The translations under genes and the position numbers were made by a program. From assembly GCA_937871985.1 (NCBI GenBank), contig CALMPB010000384.1, forward strand, positions 1-64,000: a stretch of 64,000 nucleotides of DNA, read 5' to 3'. The first letter of the stretch is position 1, and every line of letters begins with the position of its first letter. Positions 29,441-40,325 of the stretch are shown piece after piece. Under the pieces are notes generated by a model. It ran no database searches. It was not told the origin of the DNA and worked only from the letters and a program-made list of their open reading frames with translations. The DNA is from an uncultured Burkholderiaceae bacterium (GTDB taxonomy: Bacteria; Pseudomonadota; Gammaproteobacteria; Burkholderiales; Burkholderiaceae).

Positions 29441-31134
29441 GCAATCGCCCCGCGCAACCCGAAACCGCGCAGGCGCTGGAAAACGCCGGCATCCATCCCC
29501 TGCTCGCGCGCCTGTGGGCGGCGCGCGGCGTGACGCAGGCCAGCGAAGCCCAATTGAAATGGTCGGCACTGATACCGCCGGCGCAGCTTACGCAAAGCGA
29601 GCATGCCGCCTCCGTCCTGGCCGACGCCATCCAGGCGCGCAAACGCCTGCTCATCATCGCCGACTACGATTGCGACGGAGCCACCGCCTGCGCGGTCGGC
29701 ATCCGCGCCCTGCGCGCCATGGGCGCCGTCGTCGACTTCCTGGTGCCGAACCGCTTCGAAACCGGCTACGGGCTTTCTCCCGAAGTCGTGCAACTGGCCG
29801 CCTTGCACCCCTCGGGCAAGCCCGACATCCTGCTGACCGTGGACAATGGCATCGCCAGCGTCGACGGCGTGCAAGCCGCGGCGGACAACGGCATGGACGT
29901 CGTTATTACCGACCATCACCTGCCGGGCGACGTACTGCCCGCCGCGCTGGCCATCGTCAATCCCAACCAGCCGGGCTGCGGCTTTCCGTCCAAGAACCTG
30001 GCCGGCGTAGGCGTCATCTTTTACTTGATGCTGGCGCTGCGCGCCGAACTGCGCCGGCGCGGCGTCTACGCGCCCGACGGCGGGCCCAGGCTGGACAATC
30101 TGTCCGACCTGGTCGCGCTGGGCACCGTGGCCGACGTCGTCAAGCTGGACGCCAACAACCGGCTGCTGGTTACCCAAGGCTTGCTGAAGATGCGCGCGGG
30201 GCGCACGCAGGCCGGCCTGCGTGCGTTGTTCGCCGTGGCGGCCCGCGAGCCGCGCACCGCCAACGCCTTCGACCTGGGCTTTGCTTTGGGGCCGCGCATC
30301 AACGCCGCGGGGCGCCTGGCCGACATGAGCCTGGGCATCAATTGCCTGGTTACCGACGACGAAACCCTGGCCCTCAAGCTGGCCCGCGAACTCGACGACA
30401 TGAACCAGCAGCGCCGCGGCATCGAGACCACCATGCGCGAGGAAGCCCTGGCGTCCCTGGAACAAGGCGATCCGGTCATCAAGGCCTCGGTATGCGTCTA
30501 CCATCCCGAATGGCACCAGGGCGTGGTCGGCCTGGTCGCCTCGCGCCTGAAGGAAACCTATTGGCGCCCCACCCTGGCCTTCGCCCGCTCGGACAGCGGC
30601 GAACTGCGGGGCTCGGGCCGTTCGATACCCGATGTGCATCTGCGCGACGTGCTCGATCTGGTGTCCAAACGTTACCCGGGCATCATCCTGAAATTCGGCG
30701 GCCACGCCATGGCCGCGGGACTGACGCTGCGCGAGGATGCCTACGACATCTTTACCGAGGGCTTCGATGCCGCGGTCAGGGAGCTCACGGGCAAAGCCAG
30801 CTTCGAGCCCGTCATCACCACCGACGGTTCGCTCGAAAGCGGCTACGCCAACGCCGACGTCGCCCTGCTATTGCAGCAACAGGTATGGGGCGCCGGCTTC
30901 CCCGCGCCGGTATTCCGCGATACGTTCACGGTACGCCAGCAGCGGCTGCTCAAGGACAAGCACCTGAAGCTGAGCCTGGAGCGCGGCCACCAGCGTTTCG
31001 ACGCCATCTGGTTCAACCATGCCGAAATGCTGCCCGAGTACGTCGACGTGGCCTACCGGCTGGATCGCAATGTCTGGAACGGCATGGCTTCGGCGCAATT
31101 GATCATCGAATACGCGGGGCAGGCGGGCAGCTAG
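29410..31134 (+). CDS. recJ: Single-stranded-DNA-specific exonuclease RecJ
   Basis: A 574-residue 5'-3' single-strand exonuclease used in recombination and mismatch repair. DHH phosphoesterase motifs are present: DYDCDGAT (85-92), LLTVDNG, TDHHLP (Asp168-His169-His170) and the DHHA1 GGHAMAAGLTL block near residue 435, followed by the C-terminal OB-fold region. The ATG at 29410 overlaps the end of the rpfE-like gene by 31 nt, which suggests coupled translation. The length is normal for RecJ. Confidence 0.96.
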   Translation: MENLVVAPKLSNRPAQPETAQALENAGIHPLLARLWAARGVTQASEAQLKWSALIPPAQLTQSEHAASVLADAIQARKRLLIIADYDCDGATACAVGIRALRAMGAVVDFLVPNRFETGYGLSPEVVQLAALHPSGKPDILLTVDNGIASVDGVQAAADNGMDVVITDHHLPGDVLPAALAIVNPNQPGCGFPSKNLAGVGVIFYLMLALRAELRRRGVYAPDGGPRLDNLSDLVALGTVADVVKLDANNRLLVTQGLLKMRAGRTQAGLRALFAVAAREPRTANAFDLGFALGPRINAAGRLADMSLGINCLVTDDETLALKLARELDDMNQQRRGIETTMREEALASLEQGDPVIKASVCVYHPEWHQGVVGLVASRLKETYWRPTLAFARSDSGELRGSGRSIPDVHLRDVLDLVSKRYPGIILKFGGHAMAAGLTLREDAYDIFTEGFDAAVRELTGKASFEPVITTDGSLESGYANADVALLLQQQVWGAGFPAPVFRDTFTVRQQRLLKDKHLKLSLERGHQRFDAIWFNHAEMLPEYVDVAYRLDRNVWNGMASAQLIIEYAGQAGS

Positions 31135-31198
31135 CCGGCCAGCTTGCCGAAGCCGCCGCTATTGCCGGTTTCGCTTCGACGCCGAAAACGGTGCGGCG

Positions 31199-31852
31199 TC
31201 AGGCTTGCTCGTCCTGGGAGCCGGCTATTTGGCGCAGTGCGCGCTCGAAGACTTCGGGCGGCTGCCCGCCCTGGATGAGATGCTTGTCGTTGATGATGAT
31301 GGCCGGCACCGAATTGATGCCGTGATCCAGATAGAATTGCTCGCGTTCGCGCACCTCGGCGGCGTAGGCGCCCGATGCCAGGATTTCCCGGGCCTGTGCC
31401 GCATCCAGCCCCGCCTCGCCGGCCAGGCGTACCAGCACATCGTGCGAGCTGGGGTCTTCGCCATCGGTAAAGTAAGCCTGGAACAAGGCATGCTTGAGCT
31501 CGACCTGGCGCCCTTCCAGTTCGGCCCAGTGCAGCAGTCGATGCGCATCGAACGTGTTGTAGATACGGCTGCGCGGCCCGAAGGTAAAGCCCACGCCTTC
31601 GCCGCGCGCGCGAATGGCTTCGTGCGTCTGGGCGATTTGTTCTGGCGTGGAGCCGTATTTCTCGGCCAGGTGCTCGACGATTTCCTGGCCGCCCGCCGGC
31701 ATTTGGGCATTGAGCTCGAAAGGCTGGAAATGCAGCCTGGCCTGGATGTCGCCATCCAGCCGGCCCAGCGCGCTTTCCAGCGAACTCAGCCCTATGGCGC
31801 ACCAGGGGCATGAAACATCGGAGACGAAATCGATTTTGAGCTGGGCAGTCAT
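31199..31852 (-). CDS. DsbA-family (FrnE-like) thiol oxidoreductase/isomerase
   Basis: A 217-residue cytosolic thioredoxin-fold protein of the FrnE/2-hydroxychromene-2-carboxylate isomerase-related group. The active-site motif SCPWC is near residues 14-18, after KIDFVSDV, and no signal peptide precedes it. The family block GVPAIIIN appears as INSVPAIIINDKHLIQGGQ near residue 185. It probably reduces or rearranges disulfides in the cytosol. The frame reaches back to 32050, but the ATG at 31852 has AGAGG upstream and starts at the domain edge. It is convergent with recJ and divergent from hsp20. Confidence 0.88.
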   Translation of the reverse strand: MTAQLKIDFVSDVSCPWCAIGLSSLESALGRLDGDIQARLHFQPFELNAQMPAGGQEIVEHLAEKYGSTPEQIAQTHEAIRARGEGVGFTFGPRSRIYNTFDAHRLLHWAELEGRQVELKHALFQAYFTDGEDPSSHDVLVRLAGEAGLDAAQAREILASGAYAAEVREREQFYLDHGINSVPAIIINDKHLIQGGQPPEVFERALRQIAGSQDEQA

Positions 31853-32043
31853 GAAGGCCTCTGGCAACACGGAATGGCGCCGCGCCAATGGCGGCCGACC
31901 GGCAAAGTATACGAACCCGCCGGGCCGATTGCAACGGATCGGTTTTGCTCCTACTATTGTTCGTGCAAGGCGCTCCAGGGTATGCGGGCAGTGTTCTTCA
32001 GGCAACGGCATCCCCCGGGCTCCACATGAAAAGGATGCAATCC

Positions 32044-32448
32044 ATGACATACCGCAAACCGGCCAGCACCATGTGGTCGGAGGCCGTCAATATGCTGGAA
32101 CAGGCCGACCGTCTACATCGCCAATTTTTCCGCCTGGCCCAGGGCCCCGCGCGAGGCCCCACCTGGGAACCTCCGGTCGACATCTTCGACACCCAAAACC
32201 AGATAACCGTGCTGGTCGCCTTGCCCGGTGTCGAGCCCGAGCAGGTCAAGGTCGTCATTGAAAACGGCCATCTGGGCATCGTCGGCGAACGGCCCATGCC
32301 CGCCCCCGCGCTGGCGCACGTGCGGCGTATCGAAATCCCCTACGGACGTTTCGAGCGCCGCATCGAACTTCCTCCCGGGCAGTTTCAGATCCAGGAATCC
32401 AGGCTGGCGCATGGCTGCCTGGTGCTCAATTTGCTGAAACTCGCGTAA
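32044..32448 (+). CDS. Small heat-shock protein, Hsp20/alpha-crystallin family
   Basis: A 134-residue holding chaperone. The alpha-crystallin domain spans about residues 38-125 (PPVDIFDTQNQITVLVALPGVEPEQVKVVIENGHLGIVGER, then IPYGRFERRIELPPG). The usual A-x-x-x-n-G-v-L signature near the end reads ESRLAHGCLVLNLLK. An in-frame ATG at 32026 would add six residues; the ATG at 32044 has AGGA about 9 nt upstream. It is followed after 19 nt by lon, so chaperone and protease are likely made together. I could not find a clear sigma32 promoter. Confidence 0.88.
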   Translation: MTYRKPASTMWSEAVNMLEQADRLHRQFFRLAQGPARGPTWEPPVDIFDTQNQITVLVALPGVEPEQVKVVIENGHLGIVGERPMPAPALAHVRRIEIPYGRFERRIELPPGQFQIQESRLAHGCLVLNLLKLA

Positions 32449-32467
32449 CGCCAAGCAAGGTCACGTC

Positions 32468-34912
<2,445 letters not shown>

Positions 34913-34932
34913 TGGCCAAAGACCCGGCCGGC

Positions 34933-34988
34933 GTGCTGTCTGGTTAGTTCATGTCTTTACATCCGGAGCGTGGACCAACCAACAGCAC
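34933..34988. other. Imperfect inverted repeat between convergent lon and boxR-like genes
   Basis: GTGCTGT-c-TGGTT (34933-34945) pairs with AACCA-ACAGCAC (34977-34988), 12 base pairs with one bulge and a 31-nt loop. It fills the 77-nt gap between convergent genes. The large loop and lack of T-runs make a classical terminator doubtful. Confidence 0.35.
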
Positions 34989-34989
34989 A

Positions 34990-35910
34990 CTAGGCCGCGC
35001 TGGCCTTGGAAAGCCCGGGATGGACGTTTTCGTCGATCAGCCGCCTGACGTCGTCGGCCAGCTCGTCGATTTTCCGGCTGGTGGTGTCCAGGTGCGCATG
35101 AGCCAGCGCATACAGCTTGCTGCGCGCGCCCAGCGCGGCCACGATGCTGGCCATGGCCTCTTCCTGCAATTGCGGTGTCGCGATGCGAACATCGTGCTGC
35201 GCCATGACCCGCCTGAAATGCTCTTCAGGCGCGGCGTGCAGCCATATGCTGAAAAACGAGTGCAATAGCAGCTCGTACGTGGCCGGCTCCATCACAATGC
35301 CCCCGCCGGTTGCAATCACAGCCTCCGGGTAGATGGCCACCACCCGCTCCAGGCTGCTGCGCTCCAGGCGGCGAAATCCCGCCTGGCCATAGATGGAAAA
35401 AATTTCATTCAGGGAAAGCCCCGCCTCTTTTTCCACTTCGGCGTTCAGCTCGACGAAGGGGACTTCCAGCCGCTCGGCCAACAGCGCCCCCAGCGTCGAC
35501 TTGCCCGCCCCACGCAAACCGATAAGCGCAATGCGGCGCGGCGCGGCGTGCCCCCCATGAGGGCGCGAGAACCGCTCGACCAGCATCTTGCGGATCTCAC
35601 GCAACTGCAAGGGCGGCTGCCGCTTCAGCAGTTCGATGATCAGCGCGTAATCCGTGCCGTAGCGCTCGTTGTCCGACAACAGGCTGTCGGCCGGCAAACT
35701 CAGTGCGGCCGCCAGTTTATGCAGCACGGCAATGGAAATATTGCCGTCGCCTTTTTCGACTCTGGACAAATACGGCAGGGAAATGTCGGCGTCCTGCGCC
35801 AGCTGCTTCATGGTCATGCCCCTGCCCGCGCGCGCGGAACGCACGCGCTGCCCAAGGCGCCGGGACAACTCGGCGATTTCCTGCTCGGACAATGATTTTT
35901 GCGGTTTCAT
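34990..35910 (-). CDS. XRE-type regulator fused to shikimate-kinase-like domain (BoxR family)
   Basis: A 306-residue two-domain regulator. The N-terminal helix-turn-helix (about 18-75) reads LGQRVRSARAGRGMTMKQLAQDADISLPYLSRVEKG. The C-terminal part (about 125-295) resembles shikimate kinase, with Walker A GLRGAGKST (131-139) and a GGGIV motif. This is the architecture of BoxR, the benzoyl-CoA-sensing repressor of the aerobic box pathway. No box genes are in the window. The gene instead lies 22 nt after a feruloyl-CoA synthase-like gene in one operon, so the likely effector is an aromatic acyl-CoA made by that ligase (inference). Confidence 0.9.
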   Translation of the reverse strand: MKPQKSLSEQEIAELSRRLGQRVRSARAGRGMTMKQLAQDADISLPYLSRVEKGDGNISIAVLHKLAAALSLPADSLLSDNERYGTDYALIIELLKRQPPLQLREIRKMLVERFSRPHGGHAAPRRIALIGLRGAGKSTLGALLAERLEVPFVELNAEVEKEAGLSLNEIFSIYGQAGFRRLERSSLERVVAIYPEAVIATGGGIVMEPATYELLLHSFFSIWLHAAPEEHFRRVMAQHDVRIATPQLQEEAMASIVAALGARSKLYALAHAHLDTTSRKIDELADDVRRLIDENVHPGLSKASAA

Positions 35911-35932
35911 GATTTTGCTTCAGCCATGCCGC

Positions 35933-37795
35933 TTACAAGCGGATAACCGTGACGGGAGGTTCGGCCTCGTACATATCCTCCACCAGTCTGTTGCGAGCCG
36001 CCAGAACCGCCGACTGGTTGATATAGCCCTTGTCGGTGATTTCGCCATCGTCAACCGAGGGAGGGGTCGTCAGAAGCAACGCCCGATCCGCGTAGGTGGA
36101 ACTGCCGGTGCCGTCCCGGTGCATGGCGCGCAGCCCCTTTTGGACGTGCTCACGCACGGCGGGATGGGCGGCAATGTCATCCAGCGGGACATCGGCGCCC
36201 AGCCCCGTCAATTGACGGCATGCCGCGGCATTGAGAAAGACAAGAAAACCTACGGAGTCCCTGTCGTGGCCGGTCACCACGATGTCCTGGGCCAAAGGCG
36301 CCAGATGCTCGATGCCTTTGACCCGCAGCGTCCCGACGCTCACCCAGGTGGCCGTGGTGAGCTTGAAGTCTTCGGAAACCCGGCCGTCGAACATGAGTCC
36401 CGCTTCGGGGCGGTTCCGGTCGGCGAAACGCACAGCGTCGCCGATAAGATAGAAGCCCTCTTCGTCGAACGCCTTGGCCGTGAGCTCGGGCTGCTTGAAA
36501 TAGCCCGGCGTGATGTTGGGCCCTTTGACCCGGACTTCCAGCTTGCCGCCACTGGGCACCAGTTTAAGGCTGACACCGGAAATCGGCAGGCCGATGACGC
36601 CGGATTGATCCGCCTGGAAATGGCAGTCGGTGGCCAGCGGCGAGGTTTCCGTGGACCCCCAGGCCGTCACCATGGGTATGGCATGGCCCAGTTCCTGGCG
36701 CGACAGTTCGATGAGGCCGTCCCACAAATGCTGCGGCAGCGCGGCAGCCGCATAAAATATGACCTTGAGGCGGGAGAAAAACTGGCGGCGCAATTGCGCG
36801 TCGGTGCGCAACACGGGAAGCAGCATGTCGAACGCCCGCGGCACATTCATGTACAGCGTCGGGGCGGTATCGCGCAAATTGGCGATGCTGGTGTCGAACA
36901 GCCCCGGCATGGGCTTGCCGGCATCGAGGTAGAACGTGCCGCCATTGACCAGGATGATGTTGAAATTATGATTGCTGCCGAACGTATGGTTCCAGGGCAG
37001 CCAATCCAGCAGCACCGGCGGCTCTTCGCCCAGGAACGGCCATGCCTGCAGCTTGCCCTGCATGCTCGAGCAAAGCATGCGCTGCGTATTGATGACGCCT
37101 TTGGGATACCCCGTGGAGCCCGAGGTAAACAGAATCTTGGCGATCGTGTCCGGAGTGACTTGCGCGTAAGCGCGTTGCACCGCTACGTCGTCCCGCTCGG
37201 CCAGCAGATCGGAAAACACCAGGCCGCCTTCGGGCCTGGCATCGGAGTCGGCCACCACCGGCATTGCGCGGTGCAAGCCTTCGATGGACTTGAGGGCGGG
37301 CCTGTACCGTTCCACTCCGCCCACATAGATGACGGCCGGATCCAGGCGCTGGATCAGGTTCTTGAGCTTGGCATGGTCTTTGGAAACCAGGGAATACGCG
37401 GGCGAAATGCCGGCATAAGGGATGCCCACGTGCATGCAGGCAAGCATGATGAGCCCGTGCTCGATGCTGTTGTCCGTCAGCACGCAGAAAGGACGATCGG
37501 CCGGCACGCCTTGCCGCAGCAGCCATGTGCCGATGCGGTAGACCTTGTCCAGGGCCTGGGCGTAGCTGACGCCCTCCCACTGCCCCGAAGCCGGATTGCG
37601 CGCCATCAGGAAGTCGCGGTCGGGCGCCTCGCGGGCCCAGTATTCCAGGAACTCGCCGATACAGCGCGCATAGGGTTTGAGGGGAACAGGATTCTCGACC
37701 AGAATGGCGCCATCGGGACGCGCCGTGACGGTTACGGCGGGCTCGGCGAAAAGCGCGACGTCTTGGGCGGCCTCTTGGGCTTGAGGTAAATTCAT
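35933..37795 (-). CDS. Feruloyl-CoA synthase-like AMP-forming aryl-CoA ligase
   Basis: A 620-residue ANL-superfamily ligase that should activate an aromatic or hydroxycinnamic acid to its CoA thioester using ATP. Motifs are ILFTSGSTGYPKGV (P-loop-like A3, about 212-225), LPWNHTFGSNHNFN, AWGSTETSP and GLMFDGRVSEDFKL. The pattern WNHTFG...TFYLDAGKPMPGLF resembles Fcs proteins rather than benzoate-CoA ligases. The ATG at 37795 has GGAG 8 nt upstream; an ATG four codons earlier lacks one. The enoyl-CoA hydratase and vanillin dehydrogenase genes that usually accompany fcs are absent. Confidence 0.87.
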   Translation of the reverse strand: MNLPQAQEAAQDVALFAEPAVTVTARPDGAILVENPVPLKPYARCIGEFLEYWAREAPDRDFLMARNPASGQWEGVSYAQALDKVYRIGTWLLRQGVPADRPFCVLTDNSIEHGLIMLACMHVGIPYAGISPAYSLVSKDHAKLKNLIQRLDPAVIYVGGVERYRPALKSIEGLHRAMPVVADSDARPEGGLVFSDLLAERDDVAVQRAYAQVTPDTIAKILFTSGSTGYPKGVINTQRMLCSSMQGKLQAWPFLGEEPPVLLDWLPWNHTFGSNHNFNIILVNGGTFYLDAGKPMPGLFDTSIANLRDTAPTLYMNVPRAFDMLLPVLRTDAQLRRQFFSRLKVIFYAAAALPQHLWDGLIELSRQELGHAIPMVTAWGSTETSPLATDCHFQADQSGVIGLPISGVSLKLVPSGGKLEVRVKGPNITPGYFKQPELTAKAFDEEGFYLIGDAVRFADRNRPEAGLMFDGRVSEDFKLTTATWVSVGTLRVKGIEHLAPLAQDIVVTGHDRDSVGFLVFLNAAACRQLTGLGADVPLDDIAAHPAVREHVQKGLRAMHRDGTGSSTYADRALLLTTPPSVDDGEITDKGYINQSAVLAARNRLVEDMYEAEPPVTVIRL

Positions 37796-37893
37796 GCTTG
37801 TCTCCATCGTGTATTCTTGCCTCAGGGAGCAGGCCGGATGCAGTGGCGGCGCCGAGGCGATTATGCTGCCCTTGCGGGCATTTAGTGATGAAT

Positions 37894-37922
37894 ACTATAC
37901 GCAATTTAAATATCACATGCAA
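37894..37922 (-). promoter_or_regulatory. Predicted promoter of the fcs-like/boxR-like operon
   Basis: Read leftward: -35 TTGCAT (37922-37917), 17-nt spacer, -10 TATAGT (37899-37894), in an AT-rich patch about 100 nt before the ligase start. TTGCA and TTGCG occur as a direct repeat 18 nt apart across this promoter. BoxR-type proteins are known to bind repeated TGCA-containing sites, so this is a candidate operator. Confidence 0.6.
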
Positions 37923-38008
37923 TATATAGTTTATATCCATGAAGCCGCTGCCGGCCGTCTCCCGCCGTCGCCGGCGCTTCCGGTATTCTTCAAACGCTGC
38001 ACGGAATC

Positions 38009-38626
38009 ATGAACACAAGCAATATCCCTCTTTTCCCGCTGGGCAGAGCCCTGTTCCCCGACGGCGTTCTGCACTTGCGCATCTTCGAAGTCCGTTATCT
38101 GGACATGATCAAGAAAAGCATCGAAGCCGGCGAGCCCTTCGGCATCGTGCCCTTGATCGAAGGCAGCGAGGTGCGCCGGCCCGAAGCCACCGAAGTCCTG
38201 GCGCAGGCCGGCACATTGGCGAAGATAGACGAATGGTTGTCGCCCATGCCCGGGCTTATTCAGCTGCGCTGTTCGGGAACCCGGCGATTCCATCTGCAAG
38301 ACAGCGAACAAGGCCGGTTCGGCCTGTGGAGCGGAGACATCGCCCTGATGGCGGACGACCCCGTCGTCGCCATTCCCGATCCGCTGCAAGCCAGCGCCAA
38401 TCGGCTGGGAAAGCTGATTGCCGACATGCAAAAAAACGGCACGCCGGCGGCCGCCATGCCCCTGGCGCCGCCGTTCCGTCTGGACGAATGCGGGTGGGTT
38501 GCGAACCGCTGGTGCGAGCTGTTGCCGCTTATGCCCCTGGAACAGCAAAGCATGCTGACGCTGGACGATCCGGTGAGGCGTCTGGCGCAAGTACAGCAGA
38601 TACTGAATGGCCAGGGACTGCTTTAA
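38009..38626 (+). CDS. LON substrate-binding-domain protein (COG2802)
   Basis: A 205-residue protein equal to the N-terminal domain of Lon without ATPase or protease domains. The start MNTSNIPLFPLGRALFPDGVLHLRIFEVRYLDMIK is typical of this small family found across proteobacteria, and FGIVPLIEGSEV follows. Its role is not established; it may bind unfolded or specific substrates as an adaptor. It is divergent from the ligase operon, and a perfect 11-bp hairpin follows its stop. Confidence 0.87.
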   Translation: MNTSNIPLFPLGRALFPDGVLHLRIFEVRYLDMIKKSIEAGEPFGIVPLIEGSEVRRPEATEVLAQAGTLAKIDEWLSPMPGLIQLRCSGTRRFHLQDSEQGRFGLWSGDIALMADDPVVAIPDPLQASANRLGKLIADMQKNGTPAAAMPLAPPFRLDECGWVANRWCELLPLMPLEQQSMLTLDDPVRRLAQVQQILNGQGLL

Positions 38627-38642
38627 TCGCAGCGGCCGGGCC

Positions 38643-38674
38643 GCTACGGCGCGCCGGACCGCTCGCGCCGTAGC
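38643..38674. terminator. Bidirectional terminator-like hairpin
   Basis: GCTACGGCGCG (38643-38653) and CGCGCCGTAGC (38664-38674) are exact inverse complements with a 10-nt loop. The hairpin lies in the 70-nt gap between the convergent LON-domain and ferritin-like genes. No T-run is seen, but position and stability fit a shared 3' end. Confidence 0.6.
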
Positions 38675-38696
38675 CTGACGCCGGCCGCCCCGATCC

Positions 38697-39536
38697 TTAG
38701 CGGATAAGCCAGCTGGAAGCCACGGCCAGGGGCGCTTGAATGGCCCGCGATACGCCCGATGGCAGGTTCAAAGGCTTGAGCACCATTTTGACAGCCATGG
38801 AAACGGGGTAAAGAGGCCGCAGTTCGCGGCCGATCTGCTTGCACAGCACTTTGAAATCCGCCTTGTTGGCCTTGGCGCCGACATGCGTCGAGTAAGCATG
38901 CCACAACGCGCATTCGGCATCGGACTGCCTGGCTTCGAGCACACGCCGCTTGAGCGCGCCCAGCACCCGCAAGCGGCCGATGCGCTCGCTAGTGCTGTAC
39001 TCGCGAAAATAACGGAAGAAATGCTTGTAGTGGCCGACCTCTTCGGCTCCGATGCGCGCGGCTATGCCCGCCAGCACCGGTTCCGTGGCCCGTTCGGAAA
39101 GCGCCTTGTAGAACGTGGCCGTGCCCGTTTCCACCACACAGCGGGCCGCCATTTCGAGGCCCCGGGTCGATTCGAATTCCTCGACTGTGCACAGCTTGGA
39201 GTATTCAGCAAAAAAAGTACTGTAAGCAGCGTCCCAGTCGAACTCGGGCCAGGCATGCTGCACATAGCCCCTGAGGGCTCGCCCGTGGCGCAGTTCTTCG
39301 TGCTGCCAATGTTGATCCAGCCATTCGACCACGGTAGCGTCGCCGTCGAAATATTGGATGAGATTGCCGGTATAAAGGTCGGAGGCAATTTCAATGAACG
39401 ATGCGCCCGCCACCATATAAAGTAGATCATCGCACCCCGAAACCCGCGCCATGTCGATGGCGTCGTACGGGATGTGGTCGAGTCCCCAAGCCGGCAGCCC
39501 GGGGTTGGTATCTTGCTTCACAACGTCTTGCGTCAT
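38697..39536 (-). CDS. Ferritin-like diiron protein
   Basis: A 279-residue helical protein with the carboxylate/histidine pattern of a ferritin-like diiron site: EIASDLYTGNLIQYF (about 50-64), HWQHEELRHGRAL (about 76-88), VETGTATFYKALSE and AEEVGHYKHFFRYF. The E...EExRH and E...EExxH repeats are those of the acyl-ACP desaturase/ferritin-like superfamily. It could be an oxygenase, desaturase-like enzyme or oxidative-stress protein; no specific function can be assigned. The C-terminal 40 residues are hydrophobic and basic. GAGGTG precedes the ATG. It is divergent from the hemerythrin-like gene, another non-heme iron protein. Confidence 0.8.
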   Translation of the reverse strand: MTQDVVKQDTNPGLPAWGLDHIPYDAIDMARVSGCDDLLYMVAGASFIEIASDLYTGNLIQYFDGDATVVEWLDQHWQHEELRHGRALRGYVQHAWPEFDWDAAYSTFFAEYSKLCTVEEFESTRGLEMAARCVVETGTATFYKALSERATEPVLAGIAARIGAEEVGHYKHFFRYFREYSTSERIGRLRVLGALKRRVLEARQSDAECALWHAYSTHVGAKANKADFKVLCKQIGRELRPLYPVSMAVKMVLKPLNLPSGVSRAIQAPLAVASSWLIR

Positions 39537-39770
39537 ATCTGCACCTCACACACTATTCTCTCCCCGCTTCTTCGATTATTGTATGTCATGCTGGCGCAAT
39601 GTAACAGCGACGCGGCGCATGCGAACCCTTCATCCCCGCCCCGCCATGCTATAACTAAAACAGACCCGATCCGTTGCGGGCAATACCCTGATACGCCGCG
39701 CAATTGCTTGTTGCACGCATAACAGGCAAACATGGCAAGCCTGACACCCGCACACCACGAGGACACCACC

Positions 39771-40325
39771 ATGAGCACCGCCTTCCCTGGATTTTCCGGC
39801 CCTCTTGCGGGGGTGGAGGCTCCCCTGGACATGCTGGCCTCCTGCCATACCCGCATCGAGCGTCAATGCGCTATTCTGACTCGCCTGGTTCCCCATCTCG
39901 AGCAACACGGCGCCGACGCCGAAGCGGCATCCGCCGCGGCCGGCATCATCCGTTATTTCGACGTTGCCGCCCCCCTGCATCACGCGGACGAAGAAGAAAA
40001 CCTTTTTCCCGAGCTGCTGGAAGCCATGGCCGGCTCCGATGCCGTCTGCATCCGCGAAATCACCGCAAGCCTGGCCGCCGAACACCGGCGCCTGGAAGCC
40101 GACTGGCGGCAGCTGCGCAACGCGCTGACGCAAATCGCCGAAGGCCGGCCGGCCCCGCTGCCCACCTCGGACGTCCAGGCTTTTGTTCAACGATACGCCG
40201 GACACCTTGAACACGAAGACACCGAACTCTTCCCCATGGCATCCCGGCTATTGGGCGACGCGGCATTGAGCCGCATGGGAGGCGCCATGGCTCGACGGCG
40301 CAATCTCACGCCTCCAAAGACGTAA
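39771..40325 (+). CDS. Hemerythrin HHE-domain protein
   Basis: A 184-residue four-helix protein with a hemerythrin-like non-heme diiron site: CHTRIERQ near residue 24, HHADEEENLFPEL near 72, EHRRLEADW near 100 and HLEHEDTELFPMA near 145. Such proteins sense or carry oxygen, or protect iron-sulfur centres (YtfE/RIC-like). I use the ATG at 39771, preceded by CGAGGAC at good spacing; an upstream in-frame ATG at 39732 has a weaker site. About 235 nt separate it from the divergent ferritin-like gene. Confidence 0.88.
   Translation: MSTAFPGFSGPLAGVEAPLDMLASCHTRIERQCAILTRLVPHLEQHGADAEAASAAAGIIRYFDVAAPLHHADEEENLFPELLEAMAGSDAVCIREITASLAAEHRRLEADWRQLRNALTQIAEGRPAPLPTSDVQAFVQRYAGHLEHEDTELFPMASRLLGDAALSRMGGAMARRRNLTPPKT

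Noticed and set aside
29437..30705. A 422-codon open frame opposite recJ.
   Set aside because: Shadow of recJ, with no domain or convincing ribosome site.
31178..31200. GACGCCG/CGGCGTC 7-bp inverted repeat between recJ and the DsbA-family gene.
   Set aside because: Short, GC-rich and overlapping a stop codon; such arms arise easily by chance at this base composition.
31889..32043. Possible sigma32 promoter before hsp20.
   Set aside because: CTTCAG and CCCCCGG occur, but the spacing of about 10 nt and the mismatches do not fit the heat-shock consensus.
35669..37789. A 706-codon open frame on the plus strand opposite the ligase and BoxR-type genes.
   Set aside because: It is antisense to two genes with clear family motifs, has low-complexity composition typical of GC-rich shadow frames, and no recognisable domain.
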